This document shows, one piece after another, positions 26,257-35,520 of a stretch of DNA of 64,000 bases; within the stretch, counting starts at the first letter, position 1, and every line of letters starts with the position of its first letter. This DNA is from CALKYB01 sp964510575 (GTDB lineage: Bacteria > Bdellovibrionota_C > UBA2361 > SZUA-149 > CALKYB01), in contig CAZECN010000002.1 of assembly GCA_964510575.1 (NCBI GenBank), forward strand, positions 1-64,000, in the 5' to 3' direction. A program made the position numbers and the translations under genes. The notes under the pieces were generated by a model. The model searched no databases. It was not told where the DNA came from and saw only the letters and a list, made by a program, of their open reading frames with translations.

Positions 26257-27098
26257 GGCGCTCTTTGGAATTTTTTAAAATTAGGCTTTCGCTTCTCCAA
26301 AAAGGCATTCTTCCCTTCCTGCCCCTCTTCAGTCATATAAAAAAGCATGGTGGCGTTTCCAGCCAAATCCTGAAGACCAATTTGTCCATCACAGTCAGCA
26401 TTCAGAGCAGACTTTAAGCAACGTAGAGCTATTGGACTGTTCTGAAGTATTTCTTGGCACCACTGAACGTAAGTGGCTTCAAGGTCTTGGTAAGGAACGA
26501 CTGTGTTAACCAGACCCATGTCTAAAGCTTCCTGAGCATTATATTGGCGGCATAAATACCAAATCTCACGAGCCTTTTTCTGCCCTACGATTCGAGCCAT
26601 ATAGCTAGCGCCTAGCCCACCATCAAAAGAACCAACCTTAGGACCAGTTTGGCCAAAAATAGCATTGTCAGCGGCAATGGTAAGGTCACAAACAAGATGT
26701 AAAACATGGCCGCCGCCGATTGAGTAACCAGCTACGGCTGCAATTACTGGCTTCGGACAAAAGCGAATATCTTTTTGGAAGTCTAAAACGTTAAGGCGAT
26801 GAACTCCTTTGTCATCCTTATAACCATGGTCACCGCGTACTTTTTGGTCTCCACCTGAACAGAAGGCTTTTTCACCTTTTCCGGTAAGAACGATCACGCC
26901 TACGTCAGCATCTTCTCTTGCATCAGCTAGAGCTTGTCTCATTTCGACAACTGTTAGAGGCCTAAAAGCGTTTCTAACTTCAGGACGATTAATAGTTATT
27001 CGAGCAATACCTTCGAATTTTTCGTATTCGATATCTTCGAAATCTGCTGCTTTTTCCCACTTAACCATTTCTGTTTTTCTCACTGCTTGCTGATTCAT
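26253..27098 (-). CDS. menB: 1,4-Dihydroxy-2-naphthoyl-CoA synthase (MenB)
   Basis: The 281-residue crotonase-fold enzyme begins at ATG 27098 (an in-frame GTG lies just before). It shows NRPEVRNAFRPLTVVEMRQAL, GKGEKAFCSGGDQKVRG and the MenB-specific SFDGGLGASYMARIVGQKKAREIWYLCRQYNA. The Asp in VGSFDGG is a catalytic residue of MenB. It closes the naphthoate ring from o-succinylbenzoyl-CoA. It lies 15 bp after menD, in a menD-menB-menE order. Confidence 0.95.
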   Translation of the reverse strand: MNQQAVRKTEMVKWEKAADFEDIEYEKFEGIARITINRPEVRNAFRPLTVVEMRQALADAREDADVGVIVLTGKGEKAFCSGGDQKVRGDHGYKDDKGVHRLNVLDFQKDIRFCPKPVIAAVAGYSIGGGHVLHLVCDLTIAADNAIFGQTGPKVGSFDGGLGASYMARIVGQKKAREIWYLCRQYNAQEALDMGLVNTVVPYQDLEATYVQWCQEILQNSPIALRCLKSALNADCDGQIGLQDLAGNATMLFYMTEEGQEGKNAFLEKRKPNFKKFQRAP

Positions 27099-27113
27099 CA
27101 CAATTTCTCTGGT

Positions 27114-28847
27114 CTAACTCAGGCCTAGCAATACATCATCCACTTGGCGACCATGCTCGGCTAAAGATTTGTTAAATGCGTCTGGTTCTAAAATAACCTC
27201 TAGTAAACAATTCTCCCCAGCTTTTCTGGCTGCAGTGAATTCCTCACGGAAGCTCTGTATATCAATCGCTCGGCGGTATTCCAAGCCAAAGGCTAGGGCT
27301 GCATTCTCAAACTCTAGGTCTGGCTTAGCAACGAAACACTCCTGAAAACCAGATACTTCTGGAAGCTTAGGAAGCCTGGAGAAGATCTGTCCCCCCTGGT
27401 TATTTAAAAGAACCACGTTTATCGGTCTTTTAGACTTTTTGACCAAAGCCAAGCTGTTTAAATCATGAAGCAAAGACATGTCCCCAATGATTAAAGTACC
27501 GTAGTTTTCGCCTGCAGACCCTAAGAAACCAGTAGCCGTTGCTATCAGACCATCAATACCGCTAACACCTCTATTATGGCCAAGGCTTAAAGGTTGACCG
27601 GAGGCTACGAGATCAAGTGCCCTGATAGGCAAACTATTTCCTACAAACAAAGATTCTCGAGGCTCAGTAATTCGACAAATCTCCCTACAAATTTCTATTT
27701 CAGAAAATTGATCTTCTTGGGTGGCGATAGACTTGAGTCTTTCGTTAACTTGAATGGATAGCGACGAAAGTGAAGAGGTTTTCGCAGAAGGTATTTTTGC
27801 CTTTAAAATATCTACAGGGCTAGCCTGCACTTGGGAGCATTCTCTACCCCACGGGTTTATTCTGCAGCTAAAAGGGTCGACTACTACAAGCTCTGCACTA
27901 CTCTCCCTTAGGAAATGGTTGTGAGAATTTTGCAGCGGCTGTCCACCAAAATGAACAATTAAATCTGGTTCTAGCTTCTCAGAAAAAGTCTTATTTTGAA
28001 GAACCAGATCAGGGCTTAAAAGAAGCGTTTCAGGAGTCCTATCATTCCAACGAACAGACGAAATACAATCTGAGATTACTGGCCACCTTAACTCATCTAC
28101 AAAATCAATAATTGAGGTGGTTTCTAAACCAGCAGACAACCTACCTACTGAAATAAGCCCTTTTTCTGCCTTGGAAATCTTTTTTCTAAGTTCTTCAACA
28201 GCTGATAAATCAACAGGAAGTTTCTTCGGGCTATATTCCCCGCGGCTAGAAAACTGAAATGCTTGAGCATTTGCGTTCTTTTCAAGCAAAGCTGGCTCGA
28301 GAAGGGGTTTGGAAAATCTACAGTTCAAGTGAACAGGTCCAGCGGTGGAATGCTCCACTATTGATTGAACGATTTGGTCAGTCTCTGTTTGTTCAGCGCC
28401 TTCAAGCAACGAGTTCTCTACACGTAGATCTTTGGCCCAAAGAACATTTTCTCCAAATATTCCTGGCTGAGATATTGATTGGTTCTCGCCACAACTCGAA
28501 AGCTCTTCTGGCATATCAGCAGTAACAACAACTAGAGGGGTTCCTGAATGAAAGGCCTCTAGAACAGCTGGATAGTAGTTGGCCACAGCAGTTCCACTGG
28601 TGGAGATCACAACCGCTGGAACTCCAGTCCCTTTGGCCAAACCAACAGCAAAATAAGCTGCTCCTCTCTCGTCAGGGTGCACTGTTATTCGAGCCCCTGG
28701 GTGCTCACGAGCAGCAACCACCAAACCCATTGAACGTCCACCCGGAGAGATCACAAAATTCCTGACGCCAGCCAGAACCAAGCGATCTATGAGCGCCCTA
28801 CCCCAGAGGTGGTTGACACCATATGATTGTTCAGAGTTAATACTCAT
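27114..28847 (-). CDS. menD: SEPHCHC synthase (MenD)
   Basis: The 577-residue ThDP-dependent enzyme has the usual three-domain length. It shows FVISPGGRSMGLVVAAREH in place of the usual PGSRSAPL, a catalytic Glu region HPDERGAAYFAVGLAKGTG (E at about 61), and the ThDP motif GDMSLLHDLNSL through LLNNQGG (about 455-485). It adds the 2-oxoglutarate-derived unit to isochorismate, the first committed menaquinone step. The PGGRSMG substitution of the PGSRS box is mildly unusual. It is divergent from menI, with a 95-bp shared promoter gap. Confidence 0.93.
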   Translation of the reverse strand: MSINSEQSYGVNHLWGRALIDRLVLAGVRNFVISPGGRSMGLVVAAREHPGARITVHPDERGAAYFAVGLAKGTGVPAVVISTSGTAVANYYPAVLEAFHSGTPLVVVTADMPEELSSCGENQSISQPGIFGENVLWAKDLRVENSLLEGAEQTETDQIVQSIVEHSTAGPVHLNCRFSKPLLEPALLEKNANAQAFQFSSRGEYSPKKLPVDLSAVEELRKKISKAEKGLISVGRLSAGLETTSIIDFVDELRWPVISDCISSVRWNDRTPETLLLSPDLVLQNKTFSEKLEPDLIVHFGGQPLQNSHNHFLRESSAELVVVDPFSCRINPWGRECSQVQASPVDILKAKIPSAKTSSLSSLSIQVNERLKSIATQEDQFSEIEICREICRITEPRESLFVGNSLPIRALDLVASGQPLSLGHNRGVSGIDGLIATATGFLGSAGENYGTLIIGDMSLLHDLNSLALVKKSKRPINVVLLNNQGGQIFSRLPKLPEVSGFQECFVAKPDLEFENAALAFGLEYRRAIDIQSFREEFTAARKAGENCLLEVILEPDAFNKSLAEHGRQVDDVLLGLS

Positions 28848-28942
28848 AAGCAGAAAATATCATTAACCTGTGATTATACAAATTTTAGTGCCTTATTTAG
28901 TTCCCTGAAAACACTTAGTTTTATCGGTTTATCAATATTCCT

Positions 28943-29374
28943 ATGGTCCAAAGTCTCAAAGAAAAGCTTGAGTTCTACAAAAGCCAGGCAAAGCCCTCGC
29001 TAGTCGAGAATCTCGGAATAGAAATGCTAGAGCTGTCTCCAGAGCTGGTAACAGCCTCTATGCCGGTTGACCACCGAACTTGCCAGCCCTTTGGTATTCT
29101 GCACGGAGGTGCTTCTGTGGCGCTGGCTGAAACTATTGCCTCGTTTGGTGGATGGTTGAATATAGATCATCAGACCAACGCAATTGCTGGCTTAGAAATT
29201 AACGCCAATCATTTGCGCTCGGTAAATAAGGGTAAGGTTCTTGGCGAGGGAAAACCAATTCATATTGGGAAAAGTACTCAGGTTTGGTCTGTAGAAATAT
29301 TCGATGAAGAAAGAAAAAAAATATCCATATCAAGGTGCACATTGGCCGTGATCAAAGGTCAGCTCAGAAACTAG
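28943..29374 (+). CDS. menI: 1,4-Dihydroxy-2-naphthoyl-CoA thioesterase (MenI, YdiI-like)
   Basis: The 143-residue hotdog-fold protein closely follows the E. coli YdiI pattern: MPVDHRTCQPFGILHGGASVALAET (about residues 35-59, Glu58-like catalytic residue), LEINANHLRS, and THIGKSTQVWSVEIFDE-like IHIGKSTQVWSVEIFDE. It hydrolyses DHNA-CoA to DHNA for MenA. It starts the menI-menA-menC operon on the plus strand. Of all hotdog families the match to MenI is strongest, and the context makes it nearly certain. Confidence 0.93.
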   Translation: MVQSLKEKLEFYKSQAKPSLVENLGIEMLELSPELVTASMPVDHRTCQPFGILHGGASVALAETIASFGGWLNIDHQTNAIAGLEINANHLRSVNKGKVLGEGKPIHIGKSTQVWSVEIFDEERKKISISRCTLAVIKGQLRN

Positions 29375-29391
29375 AAAACGGCACTAGAACG

Positions 29392-30282
29392 ATGGCCTTG
29401 AAAGATAACTCTAAGCTCAAGATTTGGTTAGATGCCACCAGACCAAAGACACTTCCTGCCTCAATAATTCCTGTTATTGCCGGCACTGCTATAGCTGGAA
29501 ACCAAACTAAAATATCCTGGTTTCTATTTATAATGATTATCTCTACGGCTCTGGCAATTCAGTTCACAACGAACTTCGTGAACGATCTCTATGATCACCT
29601 AAAAGGCGCTGACAACGAAGAGCGCAAGGGTCCTGTTCGGGCTACACAAGCAGGCCTAGTCAGCCCTGAAGAAATGAGAAAAGCTTCGATCCTTAGTGTA
29701 ATAGCCTCGCTTCTATTAGGATCTTACCTTGTTTTGCATGGGGGATGGCCAATTGCATTGATTGGCATTCTCTCTATTATTTTTGCAATTGCATACACTG
29801 CAGGGCCTCTACCTCTGGCTTACCTCGGTCTAGGAGATATTTTTGTTTTTATTTTTTTTGGACCAGTAGCAGTTGCTGGCACGACCTACCTGTTTACAGC
29901 TGATTGGCAGTCAGCTTCGATATTAACTGGCTGTGCTTTGGGATCGATCTCAATGGCTATTCTAACAGTCAATAATCTTAGGGACTATGATGGCGACAAG
30001 GCTGCTCTCAAAAAAACTATGGTAGTGAGATTCGGAAAAACTTTTGGTAAAATGGAGTATATTACATCAATAGTTTTTGCAGGCTTAGTTCCACCATTGT
30101 TGATTCTAAACGGTCATGCAAACTTCTGGATTTTAACTGCTTCCGCTAGTCTTCTCTTTGCCATTCCTTTAGTAAAAAATGTTTTGAAGGAGCGAGAGCT
30201 CAATAATACTTTAGCTGGAACAGGGAAACTTCTAGTTATTTTCGGAATTGTTTTTTCAATAGCCTGGGTTTTCGGAAGATGA
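29392..30282 (+). CDS. menA: 1,4-Dihydroxy-2-naphthoate polyprenyltransferase (MenA)
   Basis: I choose ATG 29392, 17 bp after the menI stop; an earlier GTG inside menI would add a non-conserved leader. The 296-residue UbiA-family membrane protein has about eight or nine helices. The first prenyl-diphosphate motif region reads NFVNDLYDHLKGADNEERKGP (about residue 60) and the second NNLRDYDGDKAALKKT (about 195). It joins DHNA to a polyprenyl chain at the membrane. The stop overlaps the menC start by 4 bp. Confidence 0.93.
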   Translation: MALKDNSKLKIWLDATRPKTLPASIIPVIAGTAIAGNQTKISWFLFIMIISTALAIQFTTNFVNDLYDHLKGADNEERKGPVRATQAGLVSPEEMRKASILSVIASLLLGSYLVLHGGWPIALIGILSIIFAIAYTAGPLPLAYLGLGDIFVFIFFGPVAVAGTTYLFTADWQSASILTGCALGSISMAILTVNNLRDYDGDKAALKKTMVVRFGKTFGKMEYITSIVFAGLVPPLLILNGHANFWILTASASLLFAIPLVKNVLKERELNNTLAGTGKLLVIFGIVFSIAWVFGR

Positions 30283-31325
30283 ACTATTCTTCCCTCAAAG
30301 GCAAAGTAATATCAGTCAATTCAATCCCCTATTCTGTTGAATTTAACACTCCCTTCAAAAGCTCCGAAGGCTCAATAGAAAAACGTGAAGGGGCCTTTAT
30401 TAAACTTTCAGGACTAGGCTTAAAAGGCTATGGAGAGGCGAGTCCTTTACCAGGGTATAGCATTGATAGTTTAAACCTAGTCTCTCAAATCCTCTCCACC
30501 TTGGAAAATAAAAATTTTCTTGTTGAAGAACTCCTCGACTTAGCTCAAGAACTACCGTCTCTAGAGTTCGGCATCTCTAGCGCGCTAGGAGACTTATTGG
30601 GGAAACTTGAAAGTAAGCCTCTTCGCTTTCTTATCTCCGAAAAGCCGTCCAACAGCATTCAAATTAGTCAGCTTGGCAAACAAACAGCCTCTAGGACGCA
30701 AGTAGTAAAACTAAAGGTTTCTCCATCCAATGGTAAAGAGATAGAGGAAATAGTTACGAAAAACCAAGGCAAAAAGACCTTTAGAATTGATGCCAATCGA
30801 AGTTTTGAGTTCAAGGAGAGCTTGGATTTTTTCTCAAAGACTTCCTCCTCCAATATCCAGTATGTAGAAGAACCTTTTTCGAAACCTTGCCTAGAGAGTG
30901 TCGAAGAATTTTTTCAAAAAACAGGAATATCAATTGCTTTAGATGAAAGTATTTATAAAAAGGACTGCAACATAGAGAAATTAGCAAAATCTGAAGCTAT
31001 ATCTGCCTTTGTAATCAAACCTTGTTTCATCGGATCCTTAGAGAAAATAGTTAGGCTATCCAAAGTAGCTGAAGATAGTGGTAAAAAAGTAATTTTCTCA
31101 TCCCCTTTCGATTATTTTTTTGGCATGGCCAGCAACCTACAAATCGCTGCTGCCTTATCTAATGGTGAACCAGCTGGCTTTGATACCTTTAGATACTTTA
31201 AGGCACCTAGCGACCTGCCTAATATGATGTGGGAAGAAGAAGCTATTCAGTGCAATGACATGCCAGGCCTCGGAATTGAAGAGCAAGCTGACTTTATCTA
31301 TCAGCACTACCAGAAGATGGTCTAA
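30279..31325 (+). CDS. menC: o-Succinylbenzoate synthase (MenC)
   Basis: The 348-residue enolase-superfamily protein contains GYGEASPLPGYS near residue 48, LEFGISSALGDL (about 95), the catalytic KLKVS (about 147), and the metal ligands in RIDANRSF (about 172), YVEEPF (about 198) and LDESIY (about 222), then FVIKPCFIG (about 246). These are all expected in MenC. It dehydrates SHCHC to o-succinylbenzoate. It is translationally coupled to menA. The menaquinone genes menF and menH are not in the window. Confidence 0.9.
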   Translation: MNYSSLKGKVISVNSIPYSVEFNTPFKSSEGSIEKREGAFIKLSGLGLKGYGEASPLPGYSIDSLNLVSQILSTLENKNFLVEELLDLAQELPSLEFGISSALGDLLGKLESKPLRFLISEKPSNSIQISQLGKQTASRTQVVKLKVSPSNGKEIEEIVTKNQGKKTFRIDANRSFEFKESLDFFSKTSSSNIQYVEEPFSKPCLESVEEFFQKTGISIALDESIYKKDCNIEKLAKSEAISAFVIKPCFIGSLEKIVRLSKVAEDSGKKVIFSSPFDYFFGMASNLQIAAALSNGEPAGFDTFRYFKAPSDLPNMMWEEEAIQCNDMPGLGIEEQADFIYQHYQKMV

Positions 31326-31333
31326 CCTAAAGC

Positions 31334-32314
31334 CTAAACCAAAGTCGAGTCTACAACCATGGCAACGAAGAAAAGTGCTAGGTAAATTAACGAAAACTTA
31401 AACACCGACCAAGCTCGCTTCTCTTTAATTTCAAGGTTTTCAGCACTATTATTGTCATTGACCATAGAAACTGCTCTGTCTAAGCGGTAAACAGTCCAGC
31501 AGAAATAAACCGCCAAAACCGTTAGGGCAGACATCGAGAATGAGCCTAACTCTGGGTTTTCAAGCACCAACCAAACAGAAGCTGGTATCAGAGCCAGCGC
31601 GTAAATAAACATTTGGTAAGCTGTAGTGCTCTCACCAAATGCCACTGGCATCATCGGAACACGAGCCTTTCTGTAATCACTATTTTTATTAATGGCCAAG
31701 GCCCAAAAGTGGGGTGGCGTCCATAAGAATATCACAGCGAACATTAGAACTGACTCTAGAGAAATAGTTCCAGTTACAGCAGCCCATCCAACCAACGGAG
31801 GTACGGCTCCAGCAGCCCCACCAATTACAATGTTCTGAGCAGTGGTTCTTTTTAACCAAGCCGTATAGATCAAAACGTAAAAGAGGTGTCCTAAAAGGCT
31901 AAGAAAAGCGGCAGCTGGGTTCACATAAAAAAATAAGACTCCGATGCCTCCCATCCCAGTTACCAATGAGAACAACATAGCAGAACCAGGCTTAAGACGA
32001 CCTGCTGGCAATGCTCGATTCTTGGTTCGCTCCATTATCGCGTCAATGTCCATGTCCCAAATGCAGTTCAAAGTGCTCGCGGAAGCAGAAACAAGTCCCC
32101 CTCCCAGCAATGTGAAAAACACGAGGGTCAGATCTGGGCTCCCTCCAGCAGCAACAAACATTGGACATACTGTTGAAATGAGCAAAAGAACTAAAATACC
32201 AGGCTTCGAAAGCTCCACTAGATCAGAAGCGACAGCAAAAGGTTTTCTGACAAAGTTCGCTAAAGACGATCCATTAGCAATTGCAACGGAGGAATTTGAT
32301 TCTGTTTCAAGCAT
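31334..32314 (-). CDS. ctaB: Protoheme IX farnesyltransferase (heme O synthase)
   Basis: The 326-residue UbiA-family protein has about nine helices and the CtaB/CyoE motif NCIWDMDIDAIMERTKNRALPAGR (about residues 83-105) and a second loop ALAINKNSDYRKARVPMMPV (about 207). It farnesylates heme B to heme O. It overlaps the end of ctaA by 8 bp, so the two are co-translated. Together they indicate that a heme-A-containing cytochrome oxidase is made. The oxidase genes themselves are not here. The gene converges with menC. Confidence 0.93.
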   Translation of the reverse strand: MLETESNSSVAIANGSSLANFVRKPFAVASDLVELSKPGILVLLLISTVCPMFVAAGGSPDLTLVFFTLLGGGLVSASASTLNCIWDMDIDAIMERTKNRALPAGRLKPGSAMLFSLVTGMGGIGVLFFYVNPAAAFLSLLGHLFYVLIYTAWLKRTTAQNIVIGGAAGAVPPLVGWAAVTGTISLESVLMFAVIFLWTPPHFWALAINKNSDYRKARVPMMPVAFGESTTAYQMFIYALALIPASVWLVLENPELGSFSMSALTVLAVYFCWTVYRLDRAVSMVNDNNSAENLEIKEKRAWSVFKFSLIYLALFFVAMVVDSTLV

Positions 32315-33314
32315 TGGCAGCTCTCCTTAATTGAACTGTTTGCACAGTGCTGTCTTCTAAACCTTGCAAAGGTGTCGACGTACCAGAGGAAGTTTGGTTA
32401 GTAGGAGCTAATTTCTTCCCAAAGAATTTTTTTCCGCTAAGTCTTCTGGCCGGAACCAAGTATCCAAAAAGAATCAGCTGGGCCAAAACTAAGTGAGTAA
32501 CAGCAGGAGCAACTGGTATGCTCATCACGACATTGGCAAAACCAAGAGAGATTTGAATCCAAATCATCACCATCATCGCAACCATGTGTCCGGGCTTTAT
32601 TCCCAAAGCTGGCTGAAGTTGCCTAGCTTTCAAGAAACAAACCAAAGCCGCAAAAGCAATAAGAATGCCGTTAGCACGGTGCAACATCTGTATCAGTTGA
32701 GGACCGTTAAAGGTCGCCGAATAAAGCTGACCTTGGCAAAAAGGTATGTCAGGGCAGGCCATAGAGGCTCCAGAGCTACCAACAAAACCACCTAAAAGGA
32801 TTTGCAGGTAGACAAGGCCTGACATGAAATAAAGTAGTTTAGCCATATAGCTGTCGTTTTCAGGAGAAGGACTCTCCCTCACTTCTCCAGTCTTTTCCAT
32901 AGACAACAAAAGAAGAAGTTGAACTATGATTGTTCCACAGGCGAGATGAGCCGTAACAATATATGGGTTAAGTAGCATTAAGACAGTCAGTCCACCGAGT
33001 ACCACTTGCACGCCTAATATTCCCAGTAATCCAATTGAAAACTTTCGAAGCGATTTAAAAGCTGGTCCGAGTTTGAAAACCTTCCAAGACATGACAGCGA
33101 TAAGAATAGAAACCACTAAGGCCAAATAACGATGCATTACTTCCTGAACTACTCCGTAACGCATCTTAGGAACAAACTTATCAAAGCAGAGTGGCCAGTC
33201 CGGACAAGCTAAGCCAGCTCCTGTAGCTCTGACATAACCTCCGAGTCCAACCAAAACTAGGGTTAGTAAAGCCGTTACTAAGGCAATTTTCTTAATTTTT
33301 TGCTGCTCTTTCAT
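32307..33314 (-). CDS. ctaA: Heme A synthase (CtaA/Cox15)
   Basis: The 335-residue protein has about eight helices. The pairs GLACPDWPLC (about residue 33) and SMACPDIPFC (about 188) are the cysteine pairs seen in the four-Cys CtaA class, one per pseudo-repeat. The conserved heme-ligand His residues are in VMHRYLAL, TAHLACG, MLHRANG and VTHLVLAQ. It oxidises heme O to heme A. The two cysteine pairs resemble the Bacillus-type enzyme; many proteobacterial Cox15 proteins lack them. Confidence 0.93.
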   Translation of the reverse strand: MKEQQKIKKIALVTALLTLVLVGLGGYVRATGAGLACPDWPLCFDKFVPKMRYGVVQEVMHRYLALVVSILIAVMSWKVFKLGPAFKSLRKFSIGLLGILGVQVVLGGLTVLMLLNPYIVTAHLACGTIIVQLLLLLSMEKTGEVRESPSPENDSYMAKLLYFMSGLVYLQILLGGFVGSSGASMACPDIPFCQGQLYSATFNGPQLIQMLHRANGILIAFAALVCFLKARQLQPALGIKPGHMVAMMVMIWIQISLGFANVVMSIPVAPAVTHLVLAQLILFGYLVPARRLSGKKFFGKKLAPTNQTSSGTSTPLQGLEDSTVQTVQLRRAANA

Positions 33315-33528
33315 CCGCTTTCTTTAGAGATATTTACGCAGCAAGATGCTGTCCTATTTCTCCTGAAAAATCAAGGGCTCTCCCTGTGTCTTCAGTTGAT
33401 AAGTGATTCTAATTGCAGAGGTTTATTAGAAGGACTCCGTCATTCTGATAATTTTCAGCTACTTGGAAGAAAGTGTCTGCACTAGGTTTTTTTGGGTAGA
33501 AAGATAGCGGACGAATCCCTAGGCAACC

Positions 33529-34578
33529 TTAATAGCCAGCCTCTTCAGGTTGAGCGGCTCCAGTCATCAAAGAACCCAAAGCAGCTTCCGGGGCAGACTC
33601 TAAATCGCCAGTGGCAAAACTTAAAACTGTCTCAATCTCTCTGGCGACATTTTTGTATTCACCAGCAAGCTTTTTCGTATCCCTATTATCGAAAGAAGTT
33701 TTTCCGACGAAGCTCAATCTGTTCTGCTGTTCGGTTCGAGAAATAGATGAGCGAAGAAGAAAAATATCTCTTTTGTCACTCTCCAAATTATTTGTCTCGG
33801 GAATTAAACCTTGCTCAACCATTTCTTCAGGAGAGATCCCACTGGACTCCACTTCCCGAATCATGTCGATAAACTCTTCTTCCTCATTTTGTTCATCGTC
33901 AGTTTCAGAAGCGTCTTTCAGCTCCATAGTGCTGCTAACAGAAAGTCTTTTTTCTGATAATTTTCGAACACGAGTTGCCTGTCTGGATACCATACTTCTA
34001 ACAATCGACCAGGTTGGCCCCTGGATATGAGAAGAAGATTTAAATAACTCCTCAAGAGAAGCAATACTCATCTCACTGGCATCAACTGGAACTACCACTA
34101 AGTCCGAGTGAGCTATGATATTTCTTGTGATCAGATTGTAGTCTGGGCAGGTATCGAAAACAATAATGTCAAAAATAGAAGTCAGTTCCTCTAACAGTTG
34201 AGGAAAAAGTTTCTTATAAACTCTAGCCCCAGGCCCCCAAAGAAAATGATGAAGTTGAGAGCTTCCTGGTAAAACAGAAAGATTTTCTCTAACATCGAAA
34301 AATAGGGGTATTTGAAACTCTTCGGCTGCCTCGAGAAGCTCTATTTCCTCATCCTCACGAAGCCTAGTTCTTAGAGAGAAAAACAGCCTACCAAGAGTTG
34401 AATCTTCGATAGCTTGATCTATACCCTCATGCTTAAAAAACCGGCTAGCATGAGCAGATGGGTCACTATCTATAAGGAGAACTTTGTTGCCGCGAAGAGC
34501 GAACGCATGGGCAACGTTGAGAGACAAAGAGGTTTTACCAACTCCCCCCTTTAGTGAGGCAAAACTAATTACAGACAT
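33529..34578 (-). CDS. Orphan ParA/Soj-family ATPase with acidic insert
   Basis: The 349-residue protein begins ISFASLKGGVGKTSLSLN, the deviant Walker A (KGGVGKT at 10-16), then IDSDPSAHASRF (A' motif, about 37) and FDIIVFDTCPD (Walker B, about 137). Residues about 215-270 form an acidic Glu/Asp/Ser-rich insert not usual for ParA, followed by a C-terminal helix region. No ParB is next to it, so it is unlikely to be the partition ParA at 46.3 kb. Members of this group place chromosomes, plasmids, or protein machines. It could position the secretion system or a polar structure, but this is inference. Confidence 0.7.
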   Translation of the reverse strand: MSVISFASLKGGVGKTSLSLNVAHAFALRGNKVLLIDSDPSAHASRFFKHEGIDQAIEDSTLGRLFFSLRTRLREDEEIELLEAAEEFQIPLFFDVRENLSVLPGSSQLHHFLWGPGARVYKKLFPQLLEELTSIFDIIVFDTCPDYNLITRNIIAHSDLVVVPVDASEMSIASLEELFKSSSHIQGPTWSIVRSMVSRQATRVRKLSEKRLSVSSTMELKDASETDDEQNEEEEFIDMIREVESSGISPEEMVEQGLIPETNNLESDKRDIFLLRSSISRTEQQNRLSFVGKTSFDNRDTKKLAGEYKNVAREIETVLSFATGDLESAPEAALGSLMTGAAQPEEAGY

Positions 34579-34740
34579 TCAGCCCCATTAAACTTCTAAT
34601 TGTTTTTCGCAACTTTCGAGTTTGAAACAATTCAAGAAAACACCATGTTCATCATTCAACCCACCCATTCCTCCTGACCAGTTCCTGTACTAAGAAACTT
34701 GCCTTTCTTGAAATGCCCTATTACGGGCTAAGTGGCGGAC

Positions 34741-34773
34741 GCCAACTAAAATAAAAGTTGGCCACTCTGTCAA
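34741..34773 (-). promoter_or_regulatory. Candidate promoter with overlapping palindrome for the orphan ParA gene
   Basis: On the minus strand a consensus TTGACA (34768-34773) is followed after 17 bases by TTTAGT (34745-34750). The palindrome GCCAACT-N8-AGTTGGC (34741-34762) covers the -10 and most of the spacer, as an operator for a repressor would. It lies about 165 bp before the ATG. Confidence 0.4.
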
Positions 34774-34833
34774 TAAAGATTTTTAAGAAATGTTGTTTTG
34801 CCCGTTAGATTAAGGCAAAAAAGAAGCTAAAAA

Positions 34834-35520
34834 CTAGCGGGCTCCAAAACCAGTCAAGATAACAAGAACTGTTTTAGCTGCAATTTTTATATCAAGTAAC
34901 AAGCTTCTGTTTTTGATGTAAAGAAGATCAAGCGCAAGCTTTCTTCTGTAACTCTCAACATCAGAAGCATAGCCACCTTCAATTTGGGCAAAGCCTGTAA
35001 GGCCTGCTTTTACCTCAAGTCTTCTATGGAAAGAAGGCAAAGCTTCTGCCAAATCAAGTGCCATTTCTGGGCGCTCTGGTCTAGGACCGATCAAACTCAT
35101 GTCACCAATCAAAACGTTGATAAGCTGTGGGAGTTCATCCAATCTAGATATTCTGAGGAATCGTCCGAAAGGTGTTACTCGAGGATCCGCTGATTGAGCA
35201 TATGCTGGACCATTCTTTTCAGCATCCGCAACCATGGTACGGAACTTATACATATCAAAAGCTCGACCGTCTTTGGTTAGCCTTTTCTGATTGAAGATAA
35301 TGTTGCCTTTCGAAGTAAGCCTTACCCCGATGCCAACAAATACCATAAGGGGGGAAACCAAGGTTAGAACTGTCAGGGCACCGAAAATGTCGATACCTCG
35401 CTTAACCGCTTCATATAAATAGTTTTTCGGGTAGAGGGGACCAGGGACAAGAATCCCGTCGCCGTCAAAATCTGACCGCTTCAGGAATAATGATGATGTC
35501 ACACTGCTTAAAATTGACAT
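34834..35520 (-). CDS. Polyprenyl-phosphate sugar-1-phosphate transferase (WbaP/WcaJ C-terminal type)
   Basis: The 228-residue protein has one membrane segment (about residues 42-66) followed by the bacterial sugar-transferase domain: RGIDIFGALTVLTLVSPLM, FNQKRLTKDGRAFDMYKFRTMVADAE, LRISRLDELPQLINVLIGDMSLIGPRPE and VKAGLTGFAQIEG. The Asp-Glu of RLDELPQ is the catalytic pair. It starts lipid-linked glycan synthesis by moving a sugar-phosphate onto undecaprenyl phosphate. It is a stand-alone gene here; the ABC exporter at 41-43 kb and rfb genes at 59-61 kb could act in the same polysaccharide pathway. The exact sugar cannot be read. Confidence 0.9.
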   Translation of the reverse strand: MSILSSVTSSLFLKRSDFDGDGILVPGPLYPKNYLYEAVKRGIDIFGALTVLTLVSPLMVFVGIGVRLTSKGNIIFNQKRLTKDGRAFDMYKFRTMVADAEKNGPAYAQSADPRVTPFGRFLRISRLDELPQLINVLIGDMSLIGPRPERPEMALDLAEALPSFHRRLEVKAGLTGFAQIEGGYASDVESYRRKLALDLLYIKNRSLLLDIKIAAKTVLVILTGFGAR

